NCBI GenBank assembly: GCA_965208745.1
Contig: CBDBPN010000004.1
Coordinates: forward strand, 806,001-870,000
Origin: VXNE01 sp965208745
GTDB lineage: Bacteria; Pseudomonadota; Gammaproteobacteria; Pseudomonadales; Azotimanducaceae
Length of the DNA stretch: 64,000 nucleotides
Direction of reading: 5' to 3'
Below are positions 18,707 through 27,220 of this stretch, in pieces; position 1 is the first letter of the stretch; each line of letters opens with the position of its first letter. The notes beneath the pieces are model-generated. The model saw nothing but the letters and a program-made list of their open reading frames with translations. It was not told where the DNA came from and ran no database searches. Position numbers and translations under genes: made by a program.

Positions 18707-20527
18707 ATGTTCACGAGTGTCAAGGACTGGGCACGTCGCCTGCGGACGCCTGCGCGTGGGCGCATCGGCGCGCCGGCGGGAGATCCCCGCCGGGGCGCGG
18801 AGGCCTTTGGCGCGCTGGCAACCCGCCGCTCCGTCACGCGGTTCGTGCCGATCCTGACGATCCTCCCCAGCTATCGACGCGAGGATTTCTACCACGACCT
18901 CGTTGCCGGACTGGTTCTGGGCGTGGTCACCGTGCCCCAGGCGGTCGCCTATGCGTTTCTCGCCGGCCTACCCGCCCAGGCGGGCCTCTACGCCTGTCTC
19001 GCGCCGATGGCGATCCACGCCGTGCTCGGCTCCACCAGGCAACTGGTGGTCGGTCCCGTGGCCATAGCGGCCCTGATGGTCGCCGCCACCGTCGGCCAGT
19101 ACGCTCCCGCGTATTCCAACGCCTACCTTTCGATCACCTCCATTCTGTGCCTCGAGGTCTGCGTGGTGCTCTGGCTGCTGCGCGTCCTGCAGATGGGCGG
19201 CATCGTCAATCTGCTGAGTCACCCGGTGATCGCGGGTTTCGTGAACGGGGCCGCCATCCTCATCCTCATCAGCCAGTTGCCGGCGTTCGCCGGGCTCGCC
19301 ATCGACACCAGAGGGAACCCCTACGAGCAGCTCTCGCGGCTCGTCCAGGCGGCCGCGGACGTCTCGCCCGTAGCGCTCGCCATCGGCGGCGCGAGCATTC
19401 TCGGCGTGTGGGCGGTGCGGCGCTTCGGCAGCCTGCCCTTCGGCAACCCCGACCATCCCATGACGCGGACGGGGCCGATGCTCGTCGCCATCGTGGCGAC
19501 CCTCTGCGTCTTCCTGTTCGACCTGGACGTCGCCGCGGTGGGGTTCGTGCCAAGCGGACTACCGGACCTGACCCTGCCGCCCCTCGACCCGGCCCTCTGG
19601 ATCGATCTCGCCCCCGCGGCGGTGATCATCGCGCTCGTCGCCTTCGTGGAGACCTACTCGATCGCGTCCACCCTCGCCACGCGCCAGCGTGAGCGCGTGG
19701 ACGCGCCCCAAGAACTGCTGGCGCTCGGTGCGTCGAACCTCGGGGCGGCGTTGACGGGAGCGTACCCGGTGGCCGGCAGCTTCACCAAGTCGAGCATCAA
19801 CCATTCCGCCGGGGCCCGCACCCAGGTCAGCATGCTCGTGTGCGTCACCGCGATCATCGTTACCTTGCTCTGGCTCACGCCGTTGTTCCGCTACCTGCCC
19901 CACGCCACCCTCGCGGCCATCGTCATCGTCTCGGTCGTCAGCCTCATCGACTTTTCCGCTCTGCGCGAGCACTGGCACTTCTACCGGGCCGACGTCGCGG
20001 TGCATCTCCTCACCCTTTTCGGCGTCTTGTTCCTCGGCGTCGAAGGCGGCCTGCTGCTCGGTGCGGGAGCGGCGGTGGCGCTCTTCCTGCGGCAATCGAG
20101 CCGGCCGCACATCGCCGTTCTCGGCAGGATCGGGGGCTCAACCCACTTCCGCAACGTTGCGCGCTACGACACGGAGACCAAGCCCCACGCCGTCGCCGTG
20201 CGCGTCGACGAGAACCTTCACTTCGCCAACGCCCACGACATCGAGGACCGCTTGCTGGAAATCCTCACCAGCCACCCGGAGGCACGTCATCTGGTGCTCG
20301 TGTGCAGCGCCATCAGCTTCATCGACAACTCGGGCCTCGAAATGCTGCGCCGCCTGAGCCACCGACTCGAGGCACGGGACGTGGCGCTGCACCTGTCGGA
20401 GGTCAAGGGCCCTGTGCGGGACCAGTTCGGGACGGCGGGTCTGTCGGAGGAGTTGTCGGGGGACGTGTTCCTCACCACGGACGAGGCCATGCGCGCGATG
20501 GGGGCGGCTGCGGTGGGCGATCATTGA
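18707..20527 (+). CDS. SulP family anion (sulfate) permease with STAS domain
   Basis: 606 residues. Residues 55-460 hold the SLC26/SulP membrane core, including 'AGLVLGVVTVPQAVAYAFLAGLPAQAGLYA' spread over the first helices and 'TGAYPVAGSFTKSSINHSAGARTQ'. Residues 485-600 form a STAS domain ('FANAHDIEDRLLEIL', 'LVCSAISFIDNSGLEML'), where the Ser after DN is the usual phosphorylation site in anti-sigma-antagonist relatives. Transports sulfate, bicarbonate or another anion. Start ATG at 18707 lies 8 bases after a TAGAGT hexamer; an upstream in-frame ATG at 18611 lies in the neighbouring promoter region and is less likely. Confidence 0.88.
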   Translation: MFTSVKDWARRLRTPARGRIGAPAGDPRRGAEAFGALATRRSVTRFVPILTILPSYRREDFYHDLVAGLVLGVVTVPQAVAYAFLAGLPAQAGLYACLAPMAIHAVLGSTRQLVVGPVAIAALMVAATVGQYAPAYSNAYLSITSILCLEVCVVLWLLRVLQMGGIVNLLSHPVIAGFVNGAAILILISQLPAFAGLAIDTRGNPYEQLSRLVQAAADVSPVALAIGGASILGVWAVRRFGSLPFGNPDHPMTRTGPMLVAIVATLCVFLFDLDVAAVGFVPSGLPDLTLPPLDPALWIDLAPAAVIIALVAFVETYSIASTLATRQRERVDAPQELLALGASNLGAALTGAYPVAGSFTKSSINHSAGARTQVSMLVCVTAIIVTLLWLTPLFRYLPHATLAAIVIVSVVSLIDFSALREHWHFYRADVAVHLLTLFGVLFLGVEGGLLLGAGAAVALFLRQSSRPHIAVLGRIGGSTHFRNVARYDTETKPHAVAVRVDENLHFANAHDIEDRLLEILTSHPEARHLVLVCSAISFIDNSGLEMLRRLSHRLEARDVALHLSEVKGPVRDQFGTAGLSEELSGDVFLTTDEAMRAMGAAAVGDH

Positions 20528-20540
20528 CTCACACACGCCC

Positions 20541-21975
20541 ATGAAAACCGGCAGAAACGACCCCTGCCCCTGCGGGAGCGGGAAGAAGTACAAGCGCTGC
20601 TGCATGCTGCGGGAGCAGAGCACGTCGCCCGGATGGCGGCGCATGGAGCGCCTGGCGGAGAAGCTGAGCGGGCGTCTCGCCACCCATGCCGAGCGGTGCT
20701 ACGGCCCGGGCTGGCTGGCGGACGCCTGGTTCGACTTCACGCTGGGAGACGAAACGCCGTTCGACGAAGACGGGCTCTTCGCGGACGCTCTCGATGAGGA
20801 CGACCTGCCGGTCGAGTTCGACACCTTCTCGGCCTGGTGCCCCTATTCCTGGATCCCCGAGACGGCCGGCCTCGACCCGGAGGACAGTCGTCCCCAGATG
20901 CCGATCGCACTGCATTACCTCGAGCATCGCCAGTCCCGGACCGACACCCTGACGAGGCGGTTCATCGACGCCGCCTGCGCGCAGCCGTTCAGCTTCTACA
21001 TGGTCCGCGGCCTGGAGCCGGGGCGTACCGTGACGTTGCGGGACATGCTCCGCCGGCGGGACTACGAGGTGCACGAGCAGGTCGATGCGGCAGAGTTCCC
21101 CAGGGGAGCGATCCTCTACGCGCAGGTGGTCACCCTCGACGGCGACTCGATCCTGCTCGGCTGCGCCCCGTACATCCTGCCGCCCGCCTGGGCCGAGCAC
21201 GTCATCGACCTGCGCGAGGAGTGGGGAATCGAGCCCGATGCGCCGGCCGAGGCGTTTGCCGGCCGCGGGGCGGAGCTGCGCGCCCTCTACTTCGACCTTG
21301 CAGGAGGCACTCCTCGATCCGGAGCCGCCGCTCATCGAGAACGCGGACGGCGACCCGGTCGAGCTCACGCTGCTGCACTACGACCTGCGTTGCACGCCCC
21401 AGGAGGCCAGCGACGCCCTCCTGCCCCTGGCGAGGGGCCTGGACCGCGACGAGCCGCGCCAGACCGACGCCGCGGGCAAGCTCGTGACCGTGTCCTTTCC
21501 GTGGGCCCGGGAAGGCGCCACCCGGAAGGACGCCTCGGCCGACGCGGCCTTGGGGCAGATCCGGATCGACGGTCCCCACCTGGAGGTCTTCGCGGACTCC
21601 GCGCGCCGGGTCGAAGCCTTCCAGCGCGAGTGCGAGGCACGCCTCGGAGACCGGGCGGCGTTCCGTGACAAGCAGGTGGTGGACGATCTTGGGGATCTAC
21701 CGGACTGGACGTTTCCGGAGGACGCCGAGGGCGATGACGAATGGGATGCCGAGACCGCGGCTGGCCTGCTCGAGGACATCGCCGAGGGGCACTGGGAGCG
21801 ATGGCCCGACGAGCCGCTTGTAGAACTCAAGGACCAGACGCCACGCGAGGCCGCGCGCACGGAAATCGGCAGGGAACGGCTCGAGGCGGTCCTGTGGCAA
21901 CTCGAGGAGCTCAACGTCGGCACGGTGTTCGACGCGGACACCGGGAAGCTGCGCCGGGTGCTCGGCCTCGACTGA
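20541..21975 (+). pseudogene. SEC-C domain protein, frameshifted
   Basis: Starts with ATG at 20541 and a perfect SEC-C zinc motif 'CPCGSGKKYKRCC' at residues 9-21. Coding similarity continues in this frame to about 21297 and then moves to another frame, running to a stop at 21975. At the junction (GACCTTGCAGGAG, 21294-21306) removing one T restores an uninterrupted 477-residue protein (...FDLQEALLDPEP...). The second part ends with 'LDRDEPRQTDAAGKLV' and an acidic C-terminal half. Either a true mutation or an assembly/sequencing error. The family is uncharacterised beyond the SEC-C module, which binds metal and partner proteins. It follows the SulP gene by 13 bp. Confidence 0.78.
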
Positions 21976-22030
21976 CACTTTCGGTCGTGGACGCGTGGCC
22001 ACGACGACCCGAGTGCGACCCGTTCGGCGT

Positions 22031-22063
22031 TTCGACAAATCACCCGCTGATACTTCGACAAAT
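22031..22063 (+). repeat. Short tandem repeat, 23-bp period
   Basis: TTCGACAAATC occurs at 22031 and again at 22054, each followed by a related tail (CACCCGCTGAT and CGCCTGTTGAT). The period is not a multiple of three. It lies in the decayed region between the SEC-C gene and the ATPase fragment. Confidence 0.5.
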
Positions 22064-22081
22064 CGCCTGTTGATTCCGGTC

Positions 22082-22367
22082 AGGCACTTCGTGGACCCTT
22101 CGCTGGCGGTTGCGGCCCTGGTCGCCACGCCTGACCGTCTGCTCGCCGACCTCGAGTTCCTCGGGCGATCTGGAGGTGGATGCGGTCGTCGAGACCGCTG
22201 ACGGTCGCTGGGCGGCAGTGGACGTCGGCGCCAGGAACCTGCGCAGGCTCGCCGAACGAGTGCAAGGCAGCGCCCCGTCGGCTCTCGCCGTCATCGTGCC
22301 GAGCGGGTACGGTACGTGGCGTCGCGGGGAAGTCGGGACCATTCCGATCGGGAAGCTAGGCCCCTGA
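22082..22367 (+). pseudogene. Remnant of a DUF4143-type ATPase, C-terminal end
   Basis: Two pieces in different frames. 22082-22165 encodes 'RHFVDPSLAVAALVATPDRL' plus 'LADLEFLG', and 22164-22367 encodes 'GDLEVDAVVETADGRWAAVDV' up to '...TIPIGKLGP'. Together these match the C-terminal part of DUF4143 AAA-type ATPases, whose usual layout is (H-F-V-D-P-S-L), a FES-x-V-x-R-D-L helix, then the D-x-x-V nuclease-like core and a final VPIG-x-LGP. The segment between the pieces, about 25-30 residues, is deleted, and the ATPase half is gone. Two intact relatives sit at 58124-60864. Confidence 0.72.
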
Positions 22368-22439
22368 CGTGCCCTTGCCGCCCGCCCCTCGGATCGGCCA
22401 AACTCGCCCGTTCCCCCTACCCCACCTCCAGGGCCGACC

Positions 22440-23993
22440 ATGTATCCAGGCAAATGGGCCGAACTGTCCCCCGACAAACCGGCCGTCATCGACAGCGCGA
22501 CCGGCGCCACCCGCACCTACCGGGAGCTGAACGACCGCTCGAACCAACTCGCGAAACTGTTGTACGACCGTGGGTTGAGGCGGGGCGACCATATCTCGAT
22601 CTTCGCCGAGAACCACATCGCCTGGTTCGACGTGGTGTGGGCCGCGCTGCGCTCGGGCCTGTATCTCACCACGGTGAACCGCTACCTCACCGACGAGGAG
22701 GCCGGCTACATCGTCGAGAACTCCAGGTCGCAGGTGCTCGTCGCGAGCCGCGCCCGCGCCGATGTCGCCCGGAACATCCCGAAGTACGCCCCCGACTGTC
22801 ACACCTGGCTCATGCTCGATGGCGCCATCGACGGCTGGGAGGACTTCGAAACCGCCATCGCCGCCCATCCCGCGGAGCCGCTCGCGGAACAGCCCGCCGG
22901 GACGTTCATGCTGTACAGCTCCGGGACCACGGGGCGCCCGAAGGGCATCCTGCGTCCGCTGCCGGAGGCTTCCATCGACGAGGACGCGAATCTCGTGGGC
23001 ACGCTGCAGAGCATGCTCTGGGGGTTCAACGAGCAGAGCGTCTACCTCTCGCCGGCGCCGCTGTATCACTCGGCCCCGCTCGCCTTCTGCACCGGGGTGC
23101 AGTCGCTCGGCGGCACGGCCGTCATCATGCCGCGCTTCGACCCCGTCCATGCGCTCGCCGCCATCGAGGAACATCGGGTAACGCACAGCCAATGGGTGCC
23201 GACCATGTTCACCCGCATGCTCAAGCTCGAGGAGTCGGAGCGCGCCGGGTACGACCTGTCCTCCCACAAGGTCGCGATCCACGCGGCGGCGCCCTGTCCG
23301 CCGAAGGTCAAGGAGCAGATGTTCGAGTGGTGGGGCAGGATCCTCTACGAGTACTACGCCGGAACCGAGATCAACGGGTTCACCCACACCGGCCCCGACG
23401 AGTGGTTCGAGCACCGGGGCACGGTCGGCAAGCCGGTGCTGGGCGTCATCCACATCTGCGACGAGGACGGTCGGGAACTCCCCGTGGGGGAACCGGGCAT
23501 CGTCTACTTCGAGTTGCCGGCGTTGCCGTTCGAGTACCTGGACGATCCGGAGAAGACGAAGGAGGCACAGCACCCCGAACACGCCAACTGGAGCGCCCTC
23601 GGCGACGTCGGTTACGTGGACGAGGACGGCTTCCTCTACCTCACGGACCGGGCCACCTACATGATCATCTCCGGCGGCGTGAACATCTATCCGCAGGAGA
23701 TCGAAGACGCCATGGTCGTGCACTCCAAGGTCATGGACGTGGCCGTCATCGGCGTGCCGGACGAGGAGATGGGCGAAGCGGTGAAGGCCGTCGTGCAGCC
23801 GGCCCCCGGCGCGGAGCCCGGCCCCCCGCTCGAGGCGGAACTCATGGCATACGCCCGCGAGCACATCGCCCACTACAAGTGCCCGAAGAGCGTCGACTTC
23901 CGCGACGAACTGCCGCGGCTGCCGACGGGCAAGCTCTACAAGCGGCTGCTGAAGGACGAGTACTGGGGGAAGACCGGTTCGCGTATCGTCTGA
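22440..23993 (+). CDS. Acyl-CoA synthetase / AMP-dependent ligase
   Basis: 517 residues. Adenylate-forming motifs: 'YSSGTTGRPKGI' near residue 160, 'YYAGTEINGFTHTGPDEW' near 305, 'DVGYVDEDGFLYLTDR' near 390, 'MIISGGVNIYPQEIE' near 410 and 'PTGKLYKR' with the catalytic Lys near 500. Activates a carboxylic acid to acyl-CoA through an acyl-AMP. It resembles long/medium-chain or aromatic acid ligases used in catabolism; substrate unclear. ATG at 22440. The next gene starts 40 bp later and may be co-transcribed. Likely partner of the crotonases and the thiolase elsewhere in the window. Confidence 0.9.
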   Translation: MYPGKWAELSPDKPAVIDSATGATRTYRELNDRSNQLAKLLYDRGLRRGDHISIFAENHIAWFDVVWAALRSGLYLTTVNRYLTDEEAGYIVENSRSQVLVASRARADVARNIPKYAPDCHTWLMLDGAIDGWEDFETAIAAHPAEPLAEQPAGTFMLYSSGTTGRPKGILRPLPEASIDEDANLVGTLQSMLWGFNEQSVYLSPAPLYHSAPLAFCTGVQSLGGTAVIMPRFDPVHALAAIEEHRVTHSQWVPTMFTRMLKLEESERAGYDLSSHKVAIHAAAPCPPKVKEQMFEWWGRILYEYYAGTEINGFTHTGPDEWFEHRGTVGKPVLGVIHICDEDGRELPVGEPGIVYFELPALPFEYLDDPEKTKEAQHPEHANWSALGDVGYVDEDGFLYLTDRATYMIISGGVNIYPQEIEDAMVVHSKVMDVAVIGVPDEEMGEAVKAVVQPAPGAEPGPPLEAELMAYAREHIAHYKCPKSVDFRDELPRLPTGKLYKRLLKDEYWGKTGSRIV

Positions 23994-24033
23994 AATCGAC
24001 CACGGCCGCGTCCCATCTGTTAGCCTCGCCAGC

Positions 24034-25206
24034 ATGAAAGAAGACATCACCCGCTTCGTCGACAACCACGCGGACACCCTGCTCCGCGTCTCCCACGAGA
24101 TTCACGCGCACCCGGAACTCGCGTTCGAGGAGGTGCGCGCCAGCGCGCTCCTGGCGGACACCGCCGCGGGCTTCGGAGTTCCCGTCCAGCGCGGCGCCTA
24201 CGGGCTCGACACCGCGTTCGAAGGCCGGATCGGCACCGGCGGCGGACCCAACGTCGCCGTGCTCGCCGAATACGACGCGCTGCCCGGCATCGGCCATGCC
24301 TGCGGCCACAACATCATCGCTACCGCGGCGCTTGGCGCGGCCCTCGCCCTCGACAGCGTCAAGGAACGCTTCGACGGGACCGTGACCTTCCTGGGCACAC
24401 CCGCCGAGGAGAAGGGCGGCGGCAAGGAAGTCATGGCGCGCGCCGGGGCGTTCCAGGGCGTCGACGCCGCGTTGATGGTGCACCCGGCCGGCGTGAACCT
24501 CGCGACGATGCCGTGCATCTGCGTCGCCGAGGTGGAGGTCGTCTATCACGGCAAGTCCGCGCACGCCTCGGCCATGCCGCACCGGGGCATCAACGCGCTG
24601 GACGGGCTGCTGCTCGCCTACCAGGCCATCTCGAACCTCCGGCAGCACATCCGCCCCACCGAGCGCATCCACGGCATCGTGACCGACGGCGGGCAGGCGC
24701 CCAACATCGTGCCCGAGCGCGCGGCCGGGGACTTCTATGTGCGCGCGAAGGACCAGGAGGCCCTGGCGCAACTCAAGCCGCGGGTGCAGGCCTGCTTCGA
24801 GGCGGGCGCACGCGGGTCGGGCTGCGAGGTCGAGGTGCTGTGGGCCGACGTCGACTACCTGGACCTCAACACGAACGAACCGCTCGCCGAGCGCTTCCAG
24901 CGCCACGCCGAAGGACTCGGCCGCACGTTCGAACCTTTCGAACGCCAGGGTTTCGGCAGCGGCAGCACCGACATGGGCAACGTCAGCCACCGGGTGCCGT
25001 CCATCCATCCCATCCTGGCGGCGGCGCCGCCGCACGTCGTGATCCACAACCCCGAGTTCGCGAAGTGGGCGGCTTCGGACCTCGGCGACCGGGCGGCGCT
25101 GGACGGCGCGAAGGCGCTGGCGCTCACGGCGGCGGACTACCTGGCGGAGGGCGGCCTGCGCACGGCCGCCGCCCGCGCATTCGAGGTGTCGAAGGGACTC
25201 TCCTGA
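24034..25206 (+). CDS. M20 family amidohydrolase / peptidase
   Basis: 390 residues. Metal-binding motifs of M20D/AbgB-type hydrolases: 'HAHPELAFEE' near 20, 'YDALPGIGHACGHN' near 80, 'GTPAEEKGGGK' near 125 and the small-dimerisation-domain motif 'HGKSAHASAMPHRGINALD'; the final 'GSTDMGNVSHRVPSIHP' carries the last ligands. Hydrolyses an N-acyl or aminobenzoyl-amino-acid amide bond. Spacing to the synthetase gene is 40 bp and to the following cyclotransferase 19 bp, so these probably form a short operon. Cytosolic, two-metal enzyme. Confidence 0.88.
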   Translation: MKEDITRFVDNHADTLLRVSHEIHAHPELAFEEVRASALLADTAAGFGVPVQRGAYGLDTAFEGRIGTGGGPNVAVLAEYDALPGIGHACGHNIIATAALGAALALDSVKERFDGTVTFLGTPAEEKGGGKEVMARAGAFQGVDAALMVHPAGVNLATMPCICVAEVEVVYHGKSAHASAMPHRGINALDGLLLAYQAISNLRQHIRPTERIHGIVTDGGQAPNIVPERAAGDFYVRAKDQEALAQLKPRVQACFEAGARGSGCEVEVLWADVDYLDLNTNEPLAERFQRHAEGLGRTFEPFERQGFGSGSTDMGNVSHRVPSIHPILAAAPPHVVIHNPEFAKWAASDLGDRAALDGAKALALTAADYLAEGGLRTAAARAFEVSKGLS

Positions 25207-25225
25207 TCGCAACGCCCGGCGGGAC

Positions 25226-25717
25226 ATGAAGTACTTCGCGTACGGATCCAACATGTCCTCGAAGCGCCTGCGCGCACGGACGGAGAGCGCCCGGCCGATC
25301 GGCGTGTTTTCCCTCCCCGGCTTCGCGCTGCGCTTCCACAAGGTCGGCAAGGACGGGTCGGGCAAGTGCGACGCGTTCCACACCGGCGACTCGGCGAACC
25401 GGGTCGTCGGCGTCCTGTACGACCTCGATCCCGCGGACGAGGCCCCCCTCGACCGGGTCGAGGGGCTGGGCTGGGGCTATCGCAAGGAGCAGGTCGAGGT
25501 GGAGGGACCGCGCGGCGATTTCGAAAGCGCCTTCACCTACTGCGCGATCCGGATCGACCGGTCCCTGCGGCCGTACTCCTGGTATCTCGAGCACGTGCTC
25601 GCGGGCGCACGCGAAGCCGGTCTGCCGGAGGAATACGTCGCGCAGATAGTGCGATACGAGGCGACTCCCGACCCGTGCGAGGCCCGGGAGCGCGCCGAGC
25701 TCGCGATCTACGGCTGA
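25226..25717 (+). CDS. Gamma-glutamylcyclotransferase family protein
   Basis: 163 residues. Opens 'KYFAYGSNMSSKRL', the substrate-binding YGSN loop of the GGCT fold, and has 'VGVLYDLDPADEAPLDRVEG' with the catalytic Glu near residue 80. Resembles eukaryotic-type GGCT, which releases 5-oxoproline from gamma-glutamyl-amino acids. Overlaps nothing, but a second, ChaC-like cyclotransferase starts 9 bp after its stop. The two would act in sequence or in parallel in glutathione turnover. Confidence 0.85.
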   Translation: MKYFAYGSNMSSKRLRARTESARPIGVFSLPGFALRFHKVGKDGSGKCDAFHTGDSANRVVGVLYDLDPADEAPLDRVEGLGWGYRKEQVEVEGPRGDFESAFTYCAIRIDRSLRPYSWYLEHVLAGAREAGLPEEYVAQIVRYEATPDPCEARERAELAIYG

Positions 25718-25725
25718 GTCGCGGC

Positions 25726-26265
25726 GTGGGTTCCGACACCGCAGACGGCAGTACCCGGGCGCCCGTCTGGGTGTTCGGCTACGGGTCCCTCATCTGGCGT
25801 CCGGATTTCCCATTCCTGGAGCGTCGCACGGCCACCGTCACCGGCTGGGCGCGCAGGTTCTGGCAGGGGTCGCACGACCACCGCGGCGTCCCCGACGCCC
25901 CGGGCCGCGTCGTCACCCTCGTCCCCGTACCCGGCGAAACCTGCATCGGCATGGCGTACCGCATCGAGCACGCCGTTTTCGATCACCTCGACTACCGGGA
26001 GAAGAACGGCTACGAACGGGTGCCCGTGTCCCTCACGTTCGCAGGCTCAGCGGAGGTCGAGGGTGTTGTTTACGTGGCGCCCATCGACAACCATGCCTTC
26101 CTCGGCGACGCACCCATGGACGAGATGGCCCGGCAGATCCGCGAGTCCGTCGGCCCGAGCGGGCGCAACGTGGACTACCTGCTGGAACTCGCCGAGGCGC
26201 TGCGTGGACTCGAGGCCCACGATCCCCACGTTTTTGCTCTGGAGCGGGCGGTTCTCGCCGACTGA
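25726..26265 (+). CDS. ChaC-like glutathione-specific gamma-glutamylcyclotransferase
   Basis: 179 residues. 'VWVFGYGSLIWRPDFPF' is the ChaC version of the YGSL substrate loop, followed by 'GMAYRIEHAVFDHLDYREKNGY' where the Glu of 'REKNGY' corresponds to the catalytic residue; 'YVAPIDNHAFLG' is also typical. ChaC cleaves glutathione to 5-oxoproline and Cys-Gly. GTG start at 25726 is the only one that keeps the YGSL motif and clears the upstream gene; its ribosome site is weak, so translation may depend on the preceding gene. Confidence 0.85.
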   Translation: MGSDTADGSTRAPVWVFGYGSLIWRPDFPFLERRTATVTGWARRFWQGSHDHRGVPDAPGRVVTLVPVPGETCIGMAYRIEHAVFDHLDYREKNGYERVPVSLTFAGSAEVEGVVYVAPIDNHAFLGDAPMDEMARQIRESVGPSGRNVDYLLELAEALRGLEAHDPHVFALERAVLAD

Positions 26266-26277
26266 CGCCCGGACTGC

Positions 26278-27153
26278 TCAGCCGACGACCGTCGCCGCCT
26301 CCTCCGGCGCGATGGTGTGCTCGATGTGGCCGATGCGGTCGATCTCGATGCGCACCACGTCGCCCACCTCGAGCCACGCCGGCGGCTTCATCGCCAGTGC
26401 GACACCCGAAGAGGTACCGGTGTAGATGACGTCGCCCGGCTCCAGCGTGAAGGCCTGGGTCAGGTGCGCGACCTGGTCGAAGCAATCGAAGACCAGGTGC
26501 TCGGTGTTGGAGTCCTGGCGGGTGTCGCCGTTGACGAGCGTGCGCAGGCCCAGGGTGTGTGGATCGCCGATCTCGTCGGACGTCACGATCCAGGGCCCGA
26601 ACGGCGCATGGGTGTCGAAGGACTTGCCGATCTGCATCGTCGGCGCCGCCCGCTGCCAGTCACGCACGCTCACGTCGTTGCCGCAGCAGTACCCGGCGAT
26701 GATCTCGTGCGCCCGCTCCCTCGGCACGTGCTTGCCGCGCTTGCCGATGACGAAGACCAGTTCGCCCTCGTAATCGAGATAGCTCGAGACCGACGGCATC
26801 GCGATGGAGCCGTACGGAGCGTTCGTCGCCGTCGTCTGCTTGTTGAACCAGATCTGGGTTTTCGGGGGCTTCGCCCCGGTCTCCTCGATGTGGTCCCGGT
26901 AGTTCAGGCCGATGGCGAGAATCTTGCCCGGGCGCGGCACCGGGGCCAGCAACTCGACGTCGTTCAGGGCGAGCGCGTGGTCCGCGTCGGTCTGCGCATC
27001 GCGCGCCCGCGCCATCGCCGCGTCGCCCGCCGCGAGGAAGTCGACCATGTCCGTCGGCAGTTCCGGGGCCGCCGCGGACAGGTCCACCACGAGTTCTCCC
27101 ACGACCGCCCCGATACGGGTCCGATCCCCGTGCGTGAAGGTGACCAGTTTCAT
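26278..27153 (-). CDS. Fumarylacetoacetate hydrolase family protein
   Basis: 291 residues. N-terminal 70-residue lid domain, then the FAH core: 'ILAIGLNYRDHIEE', 'DYEGELVFVIGKRGKHV' with metal-binding Glu/Asp, 'GYCCGNDVSVRDWQ', 'KSFDTHAPFGPWI' and 'GDVIYTGTSSGV'. These enzymes split or tautomerise beta-keto acids (for example 2-hydroxyhepta-diene-dioate isomerase/hydratase type) late in aromatic or sugar-acid breakdown. Converges with the ChaC gene 12 bp away. Confidence 0.9.
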   Translation of the reverse strand: MKLVTFTHGDRTRIGAVVGELVVDLSAAAPELPTDMVDFLAAGDAAMARARDAQTDADHALALNDVELLAPVPRPGKILAIGLNYRDHIEETGAKPPKTQIWFNKQTTATNAPYGSIAMPSVSSYLDYEGELVFVIGKRGKHVPRERAHEIIAGYCCGNDVSVRDWQRAAPTMQIGKSFDTHAPFGPWIVTSDEIGDPHTLGLRTLVNGDTRQDSNTEHLVFDCFDQVAHLTQAFTLEPGDVIYTGTSSGVALAMKPPAWLEVGDVVRIEIDRIGHIEHTIAPEEAATVVG

Positions 27154-27220
27154 CTTGCGCGCGCTCCGCCTGACCGAAAGGCGCCATTATGCCGCCTTGC
27201 CCCGCTCGGGACGATCCGGG

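Noticed and set aside
22356..24077. Antisense frame of about 570 codons opposite the acyl-CoA synthetase
   Set aside because: Open only because of high GC codon bias on the true strand; no motif and no plausible start signal.
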